Origin: Trichosporon coremiiforme
Lineage: Eukaryota; Basidiomycota; Tremellomycetes; Trichosporonales; Trichosporonaceae
Direction: 5' to 3'
NCBI GenBank assembly: GCA_039545355.1
Contig: BCJJ01000006.1
Location: forward strand, 1,521,686-1,585,685
Length of the DNA stretch: 64,000 nt
Shown piece by piece: positions 34,717 to 46,696 of the stretch (position 1 is its first letter; the number at the start of each line of letters is the position of its first letter). The position numbers were made by a program, and so were the translations under genes. The notes under the pieces were generated by a model, which was not told where the DNA came from, searched no databases, and worked only from the letters and a program-made list of their open reading frames with translations.

Positions 34717-36862
34717 CTACGGCCGCCACTTCTTGCTCTTGGAAATCGTCGACCTGACGTATGCTGTGCGGAGCGGGCCCTCCAGCGCCAGATACGAGTC
34801 GACAGAGCGCGGGTGGTCCTCGAACTTTTGCACCATGTCGAGCATCTCCTCCGGCGTTAGCGTCTTTTCGCGCTGGAGGATGCGGAGTGCCTCGGTGTGC
34901 CGCTCAGCGAGAACGAGTTCGGCCGTGCTACTGTTAGAGGGGGTCGCGGCGATGGGTGTCGTTGACGGCTCGATGCTCGGATCCGTACCGCTCGTGACCG
35001 AGTTCATCATCGACGTCGCCGGCGGGTCCAGGCTCATGCTCTCCATCGACAGGTTCGTTCTTAGCGGTCGCTGTTGCGGTGTCACCATCGTTGTTGGCGA
35101 CATGAGCCTGCTGTTGGGACCACCACCGCCTGACGGGGCAATGTTCATCTGGGTAAGGTTCGCGGCGGATCTTAAGCGGGCGTGGCCATGACCCGAATGA
35201 CCCGACCCTGTATGTGTTTGAGGACTTGAAACGCGCCGTGTTCCGTTTTCAACACTAATGGGGTTATGGTTAAGTGCGGCTTCAGACGGCTGCGACATAT
35301 CCGTCATGTGTTGCGGCTGGTACACCGGAGAGCGCAAGGGCTGCTCTGAAACTGAAGGCGTATACTGAGGTGATCGTTGGTCGTACGTCGTTTGTTGCGG
35401 ATACGTTCCATACTGTGGTGGGGGGGCGTGACGGTTCGTGACGGGAGAAGGATGCGGCTGAGCCGATGCAGAGTGAGAAGAATGCGACTGGGAGGGAGTA
35501 TGCGGGGGTTGCTGGAAAGCTTGGGGTTGCGGGGGTTGAGGAGGGGGTTGAGGGGTAGGTTGCGGCTGAGCAAGTTGGGGGGGGGAGATGTGATGTTGTT
35601 GCTGTTGTTGCTGTTGCTGCTGCTGCTGGTGTTGTTGTTGCTGTTGCGCTTGCTGGTGTTGCTGCTGCTGGGCCTGTTGCTGCTGCTGTGCGGTGGCATG
35701 ATGTTGGGCATGAAGCTGCTGCTGTTGCTGTTGGTGGTTCTGTTGCGGATCCTGAGCGCCTTGAGAGGCAGTGTGCTGCGGCATCATCTGGGGCTGTGGC
35801 CGATCGAGGGGCATATGCTGGTACAGCGGCGCGGGCATGTCCGAGGGCCGTCTCCGTTTCGGGGACGGGTGCTGTGACGTCCCTTGCATCATGCTCGTAT
35901 CGTAGGTGGGCATTCGCTTCTGCTGTTGCTGTGTCATAGAGAAGGTTTGACGGGCCTTGACGTCAGACTGTTGCACACACGAGCCCTCAAGAGTGTCACT
36001 CACAGCGTTCGGCGGTAACGTAAAGGCAGTCTCGACATGCTCAACGCTGTCGTCCTCAGGCCAGAGTAACGACGACTCGCCCTGCAGCGTGAGTCCAGGC
36101 TGCAGACCGGCTGCTGCCCCAGAAGCCATCGCGCGTGCGTGATCGTGAGACGGGTCTTGCATAAGCGCGACTATACCGTTCTGCCCCGACGGCGTGAGGT
36201 TTAACGATACAACGCCAGAGCTGTCGGACGTGAACGACGTTGACGACACGCGCGGTTTGGTCGGACGTCTAGACGTCTTCCCTCCCGACTTGCCGTCCGG
36301 ACACAGGGCCGCGAGTTGGTCGTAACACGGCAGATGAATCTTTCGCGCCTTCTTTGCCTCGGCATGTATCTGCGGGTGGGGTCAGCATGACCGCTTATAC
36401 GGCAGCGCCTCGGTGGTGGACGGCTAAGCGACTCTTGGTGTGCACTGAGTGATCGGAGACTGGACTCACCTTGCCAGCAGCGTCCCAGGCTTGCTCAGAC
36501 GCTTTCAGCCGATGCTCGTTGCGGTCCCATGTAAAGCCCGCGAACTCTTCGAGGTCCCTCACAGCCTTGTAGTCGCGCTGCAGTCGCTGCCATCGTGACT
36601 TGCATGCTTCCGGAGTCTTGGCACCGCCCATGTTGACTGCACTCTCGAGGATGGCCGAGGCTTCCTCCCATACCTCGGGGCGGAAACCATTGTCGATAGT
36701 TCGATCGTTGTTGTAGCGCAGCAGGACGTTTAACAGCTCGCTCGTGTCACTGTCGGTCCAGTGAGCTGACTTTTTCCGGTCCTTGACGCCGCCGGCTGAA
36801 GACGGCGACGTGACCGAGCCGGCCGTCGCGGCTGCGACCACGTTGGCGGCTCGACTAGCCAT
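34717..36862 (-). CDS. Myb/SANT-like DNA-binding protein with polyQ region
   Basis: Two exons, 36862-36470 and 36369-34717 (681 aa to the first stop). Residues 30-130 form a Myb/SANT-like domain: AHWTDSDTSELLNVLLRYN, FRPEVWEEASAIL, TPEACKSRWQRLQRDYKAV, FTWDRNEHRLKASEQAW. This is the trihelix-like layout of the Myb_DNA-bind_3 type found in fungal and transposase-derived regulators. Residues about 340-400 are Gln/His-rich. The rest is Pro/Ser/Gln-rich, as in many transcription factors. A helical segment (LVLAERHTEALRILQREKTL, EEMLDMVQKFEDH) lies near the end. It probably acts in the nucleus; targets unknown. The frame stays coding-like beyond the TAG to 34369. The 6.5 kb upstream is almost empty of genes. 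Confidence 0.85.
35580..35760 (-). repeat. CAG/CAA (polyglutamine) tract in the Myb/SANT gene
   Basis: Mixed CAG and CAA codons encode several Gln runs interrupted by His and Ala; the longest is 11 Gln. Mixed codons make slippage less likely than a pure CAG repeat. Confidence 0.85.
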
Positions 36863-37767
36863 GTGCGACGGGCGCGGCGGACAGACGGCGTTGAAGATCG
36901 TGTTCGGCGGACGACGGTACGAATAGGCGAGTGGGGAGTCGAGAAACTTAGGCGGCCATGGTCTGTGCGGGCCCGATGGCCGACCCCAGGATCACGACGA
37001 GGAAGGAGGACCGGGTCTAGCGAACGCGGCGATGGGTGTTGAGCTGTCTGGAGAGCCGAATGGTTGTGTGGGTGTGGGACAATTGACAGGGGAAGGGAGG
37101 GAAGGGGTGGGTGAAATGCGAGAGAGCGTGACGTCGACTTTCGTGGGTCGGGTAAGCTGGTGCGAATCAAGACAGGTCGCTCCGGTTTTGGAGGAGAGTG
37201 GTGAGGTGAGGTGGAGGGAAGGGAGAGAAGGAGATGGACACAGGGGAGCCTGTGCTCATGTTCGGTGGGAGGGGCGTGCAGTCGGGGTGTCCGCGACGCG
37301 CGACGGTTGTTGCGAGAAGGAAGGATGGAAAGAAATGGGGCGGCCTGAGCCAAGGCTGGATGCCTGGATGATGCCTGGATGCCAGGCCGGGGCAAGGCAA
37401 TCGTCACAGGTGGAGGGTGAGGAGGGTACAGCGGGTACAGTGGGTACGGGGCAGTGGAAGCATTAACGACGTACAGGATAAGATGCAGGGCCGGAGGGCG
37501 AGAAATTAGATCGCCTGAGCTGTTATTGGCGAGAACCACTTGCGATCAGAGCGTGCAGCGACATGCAATGCACAATGCGGAATGCAAACGTACACTGCTT
37601 GCGTGTCTGCCGTGTGCCGTGTGCTCGAGCAATCGCCAGAGCCAGTAGGACGGTTGAGCGTACACCAGCCAGCGATCACCGTGATGATCGTCTGTGCAAC
37701 GTCCTCGCGTGCCTGGGACCCGAAACGACGAAACCGCGGACGAGGCGCTTTGGGGGATATGGGGAGG

Positions 37768-37814
<47 letters not shown>

Positions 37815-40800
37815 AGGTGTGCGCGATGCGGCGACCGGGAAACCCAGTGGACAGTCGTCGACAACCGCAGACAAGTGGAACGAGAGACGAAGAATCAAGG
37901 AGAAAGGAATGAGGAAACAGAAAGCAAGGAATGGATGCGCGGCGCAGCGCTAACAGCATCGGTCGGTCACTTTGGTCGGTCGGGTGGGTCGTCTGCTGCC
38001 GGGCGAGCTGCTAGCTCACTGGATGCAGAAGTCGTCCCAAGCTAGCCTATCGCGGGGGCTTGCGGGGTAGCCGCCCCTTTTGCCTGCGGAGCATTCAACT
38101 TTGGACTGGCACGCATGCATGCGCACTGGTGTTACACCCTGGGTCACGTTTGGTCGGCGCTGACGGAAGGAGCGGTACGGCGGTACGGCGGTGCCGGCCA
38201 GGCTCATGCGGGCAGGCAGGATACTCAGGATCATGTCTGTCAGGAGACAAGGGATCGGGGGTGGTTGTCGACCCAGGACACCAGGAGAATGCCAGGAGCT
38301 ACCGTAGGAGAACGCAAGAGACGCCAGGAGTCCAAGGAGATCAAGGAGCCAGCGCCGAGCTTAACACTGGTCCTTTTCGGCAGCGGTCGGCGTCCTTCGT
38401 TCCGCAGTGGGCATGCAGCGATTGCCCAGTCTCCCTCCTCTATTGCCCTCTCCGCTAGCGGCTTCGGATGCAACCAGGAACACTTTCAGACTGTGCTTGC
38501 GCAACCCCAGAAATCCTTACTTCCGTGCTCTTCTTGGGGCAGCAGTGCGGCAGACCCCCGCCGGAGCCTCAGTGAGCATGATGCACATTGCGTCTTCCTT
38601 TACGAGATATAGATTCCCGCCCGGTGTGGGACGTGGGGAGGTTGCAGGATGTACTGAATCGCCTCCGAGCGACACCTGGCACGATGAATGGAGGTCTGCA
38701 ATATCGAGGGAGATAGCGTAGGTACGGCTGCAATTCCATGCAATTATTTCGATCACACCACGCCCCTCGTGCCGGCGTCCCACTACTTTGACTCCTACGG
38801 AGGCGTCTCCGCTCCCGCCATGCCACCAAGCCGCGCCTAGCTGAGCGCCGTGCAAAGTCCACTTTGCTGACACTCGTGCTAGAGTGAGACGTTTCAAGCC
38901 GAAACGCTGATAAGATATTGGGGCATGACGCCAATGCAAGCGAGGAGGGACATGGGGGCAGCTTTGACTCATCACTCATTAAAGCTGCATAAGAGGTAGT
39001 GCCAGCTGTGAGAGGGGAGGGAGACTGTAGCTGCGTCGCAGTGCGGTAGCTGCACAATGCCAGTCTCGTGCCAAGGACATGGGTGATTGGAGAGCAGAGA
39101 TGGGACTTGTTCCTTGGGCCCAGGTTGTGCCGTGTGCCAGGCGTGCCCGACCGTGCCGTCTCAGGTGCCAAGTCGTGCCAGGCCGTGTCGTGGGGAGGGG
39201 GTTGTAAGTTGCTGACGCAACTTGAAGCACTTCGAATGACCAACGACCACATCTCAACCACCTACCACTTAACAGACATCAGAGGCGATGGGATGGGACG
39301 TACGACTGGAACCTCGATTAAGTTGAGACAGCGGCCTTGAAGTCTCATATACTACCTTCATGCGGAGCACGCTGCGGGTTGCATAGATGGCCGAATATTG
39401 TAAGAGAAGGAGCACCCGGCCAGGCGATCGATGTGCGTGTGTGGCAGACGAATCTTGACAGCCCACATTGATTCGCAGAATGCTACCTGTAAATGGGCCG
39501 GGTAGGATTCTCCGAGGGAACCAAAACGGAGGGGAGCACGTACGCGGCATGGGGCATGTCGTGTGTTCCTTGCGACGCTGCAGCGGCCGCATAACCGCAT
39601 CGGCTTGGGACGGAGGGGCCCAACCCAAAATAAATGGGTGCGGCGGAGCTGAAACGATCCCTTCGTATCACCCATCCCCATCGATAGTCACCCCGGCAAG
39701 GTCCCAAGTTTGGTATGCTTGCGTTCCCACAAGGTACCTTGCACTACCCCATCGTGTCATTGCTTGTCGCCACGGAGAGTAACGTGCTCGAAACGGCCGT
39801 TGGGATAAGCAAGGAAGTATAGTTTCGAATGGCATGATCTGCACTGTAAAGTATCCAGCTCGAAGCAGGTTACGGTCAGGAACGACGGCGCCGAGCAAGT
39901 TCGGGGAGTGCGTACTCTCTGCGCCGACCTGCCCACATCTCGTCCATCGCTTTCAGCTGCGCACGGCCACGATGAGCGGGGCCCGCAGAGGTAACCGCGG
40001 CAGAGCAGATGCAGGTTTCCGAGCCATTCATTGTCTCGCCCGCCTTGTAGGGGACAGATCGCAGAAGGGGCCATCGTCGATGCCCGGAACGGCTGAAGGA
40101 CGAACCTCGGCGAAACCCAGGACTATCTTCGGACGATAACGCGGAGGTCCAGCCCTCCCCGCCCGTTACGCGCTATCAGTTATTTGGTCCCGCCTCATGC
40201 AGACCACGCGACGCGTCGCTCGGCATCTTCGGCACGCTCGGCGACCAAACCGGGGATGTCAGCCGCACGCAATATAAATGTCAGGCGGGTACCTCGTGCT
40301 CGTGCTCACTCCACTCAATCCTTGCCTGCGACTGAAGAAGAGGGGTCATGTGCTGTCGTGAGAACGCATTAACAAGAATCAACGGACCGCAGTTCCTTGC
40401 ACTCATCATCGCAGCAACTGCGCGCTGCTCAAGCTCTCCACATGGCTCGGAGACCGGTCCGGGAAGTGACTCACCAGATATGTTTTGCGACACTACCACA
40501 CCTCATACCATGTGCTCGCTTTTCATTGATAACGCAACACGGTCACAGTCGCGGACTAGCGTCTCGTGCCGCTCCACTGCCTGGCATGCTTGGGGCACTC
40601 TCACAACCTGCGCAAAGCCAATGCACGCAATGGCCGCGCATGCTCGCCGTTTTCGCCCGTGATGACGTTAGACTGCCTCATTACAATTGACTCACGGCTT
40701 GATGGCCGAACGTGAGTCATGCCGGTGTCTAGGTCAAGACGCGTGAGCTGGGGTGTGACGCGACGAAACGGAATGCGGGCCGTGCCCGACGGTCCCCGTC

Positions 40801-43400
40801 TTCAGAATGATATGGATGTGAAGAAGAGCTATGGCCTAAGCGAGAAGCTAGCGATGATGAGGAGCTGCAAATTCTGTCATCGATATCGAGGTCAGGTTAC
40901 GCCGAAGGACACATTGCCCTAGCGTTAGTGACTAAACGGTCATTGTGGAGTTGCACGAGGATAGGAGAAGAACACCCTGGGGCATATCAGTCCGCCACAT
41001 TTCGGCACTTTGCGATTGTGAATGGAGCGTTGCGCAGCGCGGACAGTTAGCCTGCCACCAGCCCACGAGCCCCATTACTCACGCTTTCACAGTCACTCAC
41101 TTCCACAGTCAGTTTGCCAACTTCGTGATCTTCCGACACATCTCTTCTCAGATGACCAAATCGTATCCATGGGTCATCAACAGTTCCACGGATGCGCGTG
41201 TCTGGCGGCGTTCGTCACACTCACCCCACCGCCCCATGACTACAGCTAACGGGAGGACGTCGGACAGTCATGTGTCGTCCATGGTCTTAGCCACAATTCT
41301 CTGGTCTCCGATGTCGGGAGCTCTCGCATGCGCGTGTGCTCTCTGTAGATGACTAAGAAAAGCGTTGTACCCTGCGCAGCACGAGGTGACTCACCATTCG
41401 TGGTCATGAGGGCCCCCAAACTGAATACCTGGCGCCGTGGCGTCGCGCGGCGGCGTCGTTAGGCTTTCGCTACTTGCACCCCCGATTAAGATTACACCGG
41501 TCCATAGTTTCTCCTCTGTCACTTTGCCCGCAGCCAGTGGCGAGCAGGCACTTTAGAGGTGTGCATACGGCCGAACCGAAGAGTGTCGTCGCCGCTGACG
41601 GCAAGCCATGGGACGCCACTGACGTTGGGGTCTGTCCAAGTGAGCCTCCTGATGAGCCTGTTTCGGCTGCGCTCGATGAAAGGTGCCGTTTCAGCCTATG
41701 CGTCGCCTCTGTGTCTCACACCTTATTCTCCTTCTCCTCACGCATTGGACACACCGTTCCGTAGACGGAGACTACGGAAGCGCGAGCAGGGCGCGAGCAG
41801 CATGGGGCAATGAAAGAATGGCGCCCGGCCGCAACTCATACGAACAGCTGCCGAACTCCAGGGTCCGGTACGAACCGGACCTCTTGGGATCCTGTTCAAT
41901 CCAGGAGCCTACGGCCGCCACACCTTTTTCAAGGCTCTGCCGAGGTCTGCTGACTCCAACTCATGCACATTTGTATCAAGCATTATGCAGCGCTGAGACG
42001 GGGCAATCTCCGCCGCTGGGCGCCACGCGGCGAGAAGGGTATGATGTCAAACGAAGCCGCACGCTGCACGTGCAGCCTACAGCGCGGGCAACTCCGCAGC
42101 GCGATCCGCACTGCGCAGGCGTGATGTGCGCCGCAGCTGCAGTTGTGACATCAGCGGCACAGTCATGACCTTTTTTTTTCGCCTCTGCACACATTCTGCG
42201 CGCTGTTGCGAACGTTCCAACTGATGTAGAGCTCGACATCGTGCACACCAGGCGCCGCGGAAAAGACGAGATACGCCAGATCTCTTCGCGGCAGTTGGAG
42301 TGATGCATTCAAAGGCTTTGTGCAACGCCGAACGCCGGCCCCACTGACCGAGCGGCTCGGCTTCCTCCGCAGAATGGAGTGATCGGGACGTCTGCTAGCG
42401 CAAGTCGCAAGTCGGTGATTAAATCGACGATCCGAGGTTTCTCCGTACCCAACAGATGTCTCAGTTCGTGACCGTTGTATCTACCATATCATTGAAAGCA
42501 GTTGGTATTGGCAACCGGGGTCGGCACGGGCGGCAGGCCGCGGGCACGCCGTCCACGTTGGCAAGGAGAGAACATGATACGAAAGAATGAGATGCCGCGG
42601 CTATCTTTGCACCCAATGGCCGAAGAGTGCGTCTGCTGGCTCGCTGGCGTGCTGGGCCAGAGACGTGGAGATCGAGATCGGGTGGAGCTGATAAAGGGGC
42701 AGGCTCACATAGTCCGCCTCGAGCCTTGCGTCTGAAGCGCCTGTAGGGCGCGCTCCAACATTCCTCGGACCTTCGTATTCCCCCTTCGAGTCTGCAAACT
42801 TTCCGCGCGCCGCGTGCTCCCAGCTCCCGTTTGTACATTGCACAGATGGCCGCGGCTGACCCAACTGGTGCAATGGTGCGTGGTGCAGAAACTTTTGGCC
42901 TCAGCAGCTGAGGCAGCCATGCACCACCCACTCATGTGCTCCCGGGTTGCCCGGGTGGCGCGCCTGATACCTGGAAGTGCTGCCTAAACTATCAGGGCGA
43001 CCTGGACCCAGCTTGGCACTCCAGGCTGGCCACTTGGCAATGCGCCGCACGGCTGGGCGCGCGGGGCGGCGGCCCGTATCGAAACCACCTGCTCGCGTCC
43101 TCCGTGCCGCTGTCCGAGTCCGCTCTACACGCCCGTCACTCGTCACTCCAGTCACACCGTCGTCAGTCAGTTCTCGTGGAGCACCGCCGAAGATATGTGT
43201 AGGTAACCGGTAACTGCTGCATAGTTCCTTTGCCTTTGGCCATGTACAATGCGAATGAATGCTTCTGACGTTTGTTTCCCTGATGCCATGCTGTCGTGGT
43301 GTTGTTACAGTGTTGAATGCAAGTTGGTCTGTTGGTCCTGTTGGAACGAGCCGAGCGCTGCTCGAGGCTCTGGGCCCCAGTCTGGAGCTTCTTAGCGCGG
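36863..43400. other. 6.5-kb gene-free interval
   Basis: No supported gene, tRNA or transposon on either strand. It contains a G homopolymer (37768-37811), runs of degenerate direct repeats (for example around 37370-37390 and 38266-38300) and a T9 run near 42172. The first 0.7 kb is the promoter and leader of the Myb/SANT gene. The open frames seen lack domains, and several are created by the G run. Confidence 0.5.
37768..37811. repeat. G44 homopolymer
   Basis: Forty-four consecutive G residues on the + strand, preceded by GGGGGATATGGGGAGGC. Located about 0.9 kb upstream of the Myb/SANT start codon. The true length is uncertain because long G runs are hard to sequence. Confidence 0.9.
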
Positions 43401-43931
43401 CTAAGAGTGGTACAGGAGACTGCGGTGCGCGCTTGTTTGGTTAGGAGGCGAGTCGGGAATCTCTAGTCCCAATGTGCTCGCCGGCAGGGCCAGGGCGACT
43501 ATGCGGTCCGCCTCTGGCGAGATGGGTGGGCGGGGCGTATCGCGCCTGTCGAGGCGTGGCCGGCGCGGGGGAAGGGCAGCAGGCATGGCGGGGAAGTGCA
43601 CATCCGGGTCGCAGTCGTCTGGTGTCGGCGCCGGGGCACAGGGGATCCTGGGGCTGAGGGACTGCTCAGGCGGCGGGGCCGAGCACGAGCCACAGAGGGT
43701 ATGTAAGTCGGACGTCGACGAGGAAGCGCTCGAAACATTGCCGCTGCTGCAGGCAGAGCGATGTCCGTTTGGCGTGCTCGAGGAGGATATGCGCTTCATG
43801 AGCGAGGGCGGCGTGCGGGCGGGCAAGATGGGGATCTGGAAGTGCAGCGCATGCGGGGCCGAGATGACGGGAGAGCGGCCGCGTATCGGAGAGTGCACAG
43901 GCGCAGGAGAGGGGGACACCAGCTTCGACAT
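43401..43931 (-). CDS. Small Ser/Pro-rich protein, unknown
   Basis: A single frame of 176 codons from the ATG at 43931. I do not recognise a family. The protein is rich in Ser, Pro and Arg, with blocks such as SPSPAPVHSPIRGRSPVIS, FQIPILPARTPPSLMKRISS, SDLHTLCGSCSAPPPE and SPEADRIVALALPAST. Multiple SP/TP pairs suggest a phosphorylated, disordered protein. Codon choice is coding-like. Upstream on the minus strand there is a CCTATATC element near 44235 and a CA-rich leader typical of fungal 5' UTRs. The frame is also coding-like before the ATG (back to about 44006, ending LSDFFTN), but no upstream ATG exists before the in-frame TGA at 44042-44040. A spliced 5' exon or non-AUG start is therefore possible. 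Confidence 0.5.
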   Translation of the reverse strand: MSKLVSPSPAPVHSPIRGRSPVISAPHALHFQIPILPARTPPSLMKRISSSSTPNGHRSACSSGNVSSASSSTSDLHTLCGSCSAPPPEQSLSPRIPCAPAPTPDDCDPDVHFPAMPAALPPRRPRLDRRDTPRPPISPEADRIVALALPASTLGLEIPDSPPNQTSAHRSLLYHS

Positions 43932-44591
43932 GTTTGTGAAGAAGTCGCTCAGGCGGAGGCGAGAGGGCGGCGCAGGCCTCAGAGGGGGAGACTCGCGGCA
44001 GACCACGGCGACGATATGCGACGGGTTCGGGGGTGGGGATCAGTGGTCGACTGTCGTCGAGAGCGGGCAGAGAGGTGGCGGCGAGGCTGACGGGGGTCCT
44101 GACGAGGGCGTCTCTGTCTCGGGTGCTCGATGAGTGTTGTGTGTGTTTGTTGACCGGGGAGATGGTCTTTTGGCAAGCAGCAAAGATGAGAGCAAGAAGC
44201 TGAGAGCAGTGCGGTGGTGAGTGGTGCAGGTGGGAGAGCGATATAGGGCTGCGGCCGTGGTTGCATATGTATGTCATGGCCTTTCGGACGAAAGAAAGGG
44301 GTTGCAAGGATGCAGGGAATGCATTCTGGTGCTGCTGCAGGTGCTGCAGGATCCTGCTGTCGTAATGTGCTGCATGCGGCGCAGGGCACGCAGAGTCCAG
44401 GGCCAGCCCTGGTGACTGGTGACCTGACACTGGCTTGTCGTACCTGGGAGGGAAGCCAGGCCAGAGCCGGGAATATGCGCTCCCTGTGCTCTCCTGCATC
44501 TTCCTCGCGCCGTCGCACGAGGCCGAGAAGTGAAATGAGGTACAGCCAGGTCCGTCCAGCTGGCTCCAGCCCCCCCCCTCATCCTGATATC

Positions 44592-44625
44592 CTGCCCATC
44601 CAGCCCATCCAGCCCATCCAGCCCA
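44592..44625. repeat. 9-bp minisatellite (CAGCCCATC)n
   Basis: About 3.7 tandem copies of CAGCCCATC with one change in the first copy. Confidence 0.8.
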
Positions 44626-45086
44626 GAACGGCACCAATATCGCGTCGTAAGGTTGCGGCTCGAGGAATGCCATACCAGGCGGCCGTCTGGACATCCGACA
44701 GCCCGCCCAACTTCCATAGGTACACTTGGTGAGTCTGGAGCAGCGTCCTGCGCTTCCTGGGCCACGGACAAGCCGCACCCAAACCGCACCGGCGTTCATT
44801 TCGTTCCTTACTGCAAACCCACCCAGTCTTTCGAATCAGTCTCTACGCAGCGATAAGCGAACGGCCGCGCCGGCCGTGGTGTTTCGAACGGGCGCCGCCC
44901 AGATCACCAGCTCAGCAGGTCGCCGACAGCGTCGGCGTTGACGGCACCGAAGTCTTTGTTGTTGCTGCTGACTGATCACAAACGTCTGATCGACATCAAG
45001 CCCGGTCAGAAACCGCTCGACGACTTTCAGTCGTTGTCTGGCCAAGCGCAGAGTATAGTCTCAACTGCGCAAACTCATTTCCGGAA

Positions 45087-45122
45087 ACCCCTACGGAGAT
45101 CCCTACGGAAATCCCTACGGCT
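45087..45122. repeat. 12-bp tandem repeat, three copies
   Basis: Units ACCCCTACGGAG, ATCCCTACGGAA and ATCCCTACGGCT lie in direct succession. No surrounding gene is recognised. Confidence 0.75.
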
Positions 45123-46696
45123 ATGAACTTTTTGTGGCATGTCCACAACGACTAGCGCGCTTCAGCGCATGAGTGATCAATGATCAGTGATCGCGTCACA
45201 ACTGCGAGTGCTCGCACAGGCCAGAACAAGGGCTTCGATACGAGCGGTGCATGCCGCCATACGGCTGTCGTCGAGATCTGGGGTCGAGCAATTCGCTGAC
45301 ATCCTTTGACATCGTGCAGCTGATCGCACAGCTCCTCCTGGGGCTGACGATCGAGACGGCAGCCGGCACTGTAGTTCCTCTCAGGACCGCGGAGACTGCG
45401 CCAAGGTGGGTTGGCAACTACCGGAATGCAAATCGATGATGGACAACTCGAATGGATGTGGCTGCCAGCAATGAAGTGTGACTGTCAAGGAGGCATGGAG
45501 GCAAGGTCCGGTCCACTTCGTTCTTCATGGCCGTATTCTGAACCTCGCCGAGGCCGAACGGAGTGGGACGATGAGGGGTTTACATGATTACAAACGACAT
45601 CGGACAAGATGAACGGACAACAAACCCAAGCACCGATACGGAAAACATACAACTAAACGACAAGCGCCCGGATCAGCGATCGAACAGACGGGCGAAGGGC
45701 AGCGGGCGAGTCTGTTTTTGGCACTGCACGGAGTGGAATGCCAGCATTGTGTCCCGTCATGACATCCAGTGCTCGCTTCCGAGGGCAGGGGTCGCCGAAC
45801 TCTGGCACCCGGTCCAGTCGGAGTGGCAGGCTGACAACAACGTGCTGACCGGGCTCCTGGCCGGATAGGGCAGGCACACCGCCATCCTCGCCAGATAATT
45901 TCGGTGGGGTTATGGGTTTCCATTCCACAACGACAGTAGTCGAAGTGAGGAAAGGTGGTGAAAACTTCGCTCCGCGCCGTTCGTGCCGCGATGGTGAGGG
46001 TGCCTCACAGCCCTCATGGCCCTCACAGCCCCCGCTCGGCGCGCTCGGCTTCGAGCTTAGCGAGAGCCGTTTGGGAATGTCAGGTCGCCGTTGTGTGTCG
46101 TGTCGAGGAATGGAAACAAAAAACAGTGGTCGATCGTTCCGGATCCGCTGTCTCCTGCCACATCAGAAGGGCAGGGGTGCGTCATACCCGCCAGCCAGGC
46201 GAAGTTTAGCTGGAACTGATGCCCGGGCAAGCGGCATGTTACCAGGGATGAAACGGGCCAACATTCCTCGCTCCACTGTTTCCATACTTGCAACCTGTGA
46301 GTCGCTTGAACGTACCGCGCGTACCGCGTGAATCCAGCACTGAAGACGAGAACCCACTAAGATTTTTCCGTTGGGTCAGCGCCAGGTCCACGGTGACCAA
46401 AACTGTATAATCCACGGCAATGCCGCGCTGCGAGCGCGATTGCCTGTTGTCCATTCCAAAGGATCGGCACCGGCGGCTGCGACAATGACCCCACTGATCA
46501 GCGGATCGTCGTGCCCCGACCGGCTTGGGCATCTGTCTGAGACGCCCTTCCCCCCCACTCATCGACTCATCCCTGCCTTCCTCGACCCTTTGACAGAAGG
46601 AAAAAAATGTCATTGACTGTGACTAGCTAATGTACATGTGTTTGCTCCACGTGCTGTCTTCTCTACTCCGCACGCTTGTGACTGATGTGCGGGTGA

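Larger units (their letters stand above)
43932..46696. other. 2.8-kb gene-free interval with short tandem repeats
   Basis: Upstream of the Ser/Pro-rich gene and downstream of CDC27. No supported gene. It contains a 9-mer minisatellite (44592-44625) and three copies of a 12-mer (45087-45122). Confidence 0.5.

Noticed and set aside
43666..44799. Long open frame (377 codons) overlapping the Ser/Pro-rich gene on the same strand
   Set aside because: Composition is mixed, repeats such as GWAGWAGWAG come from the minisatellite, and it runs through the putative promoter and leader. The shorter frame 43401-43931 has better codon bias.
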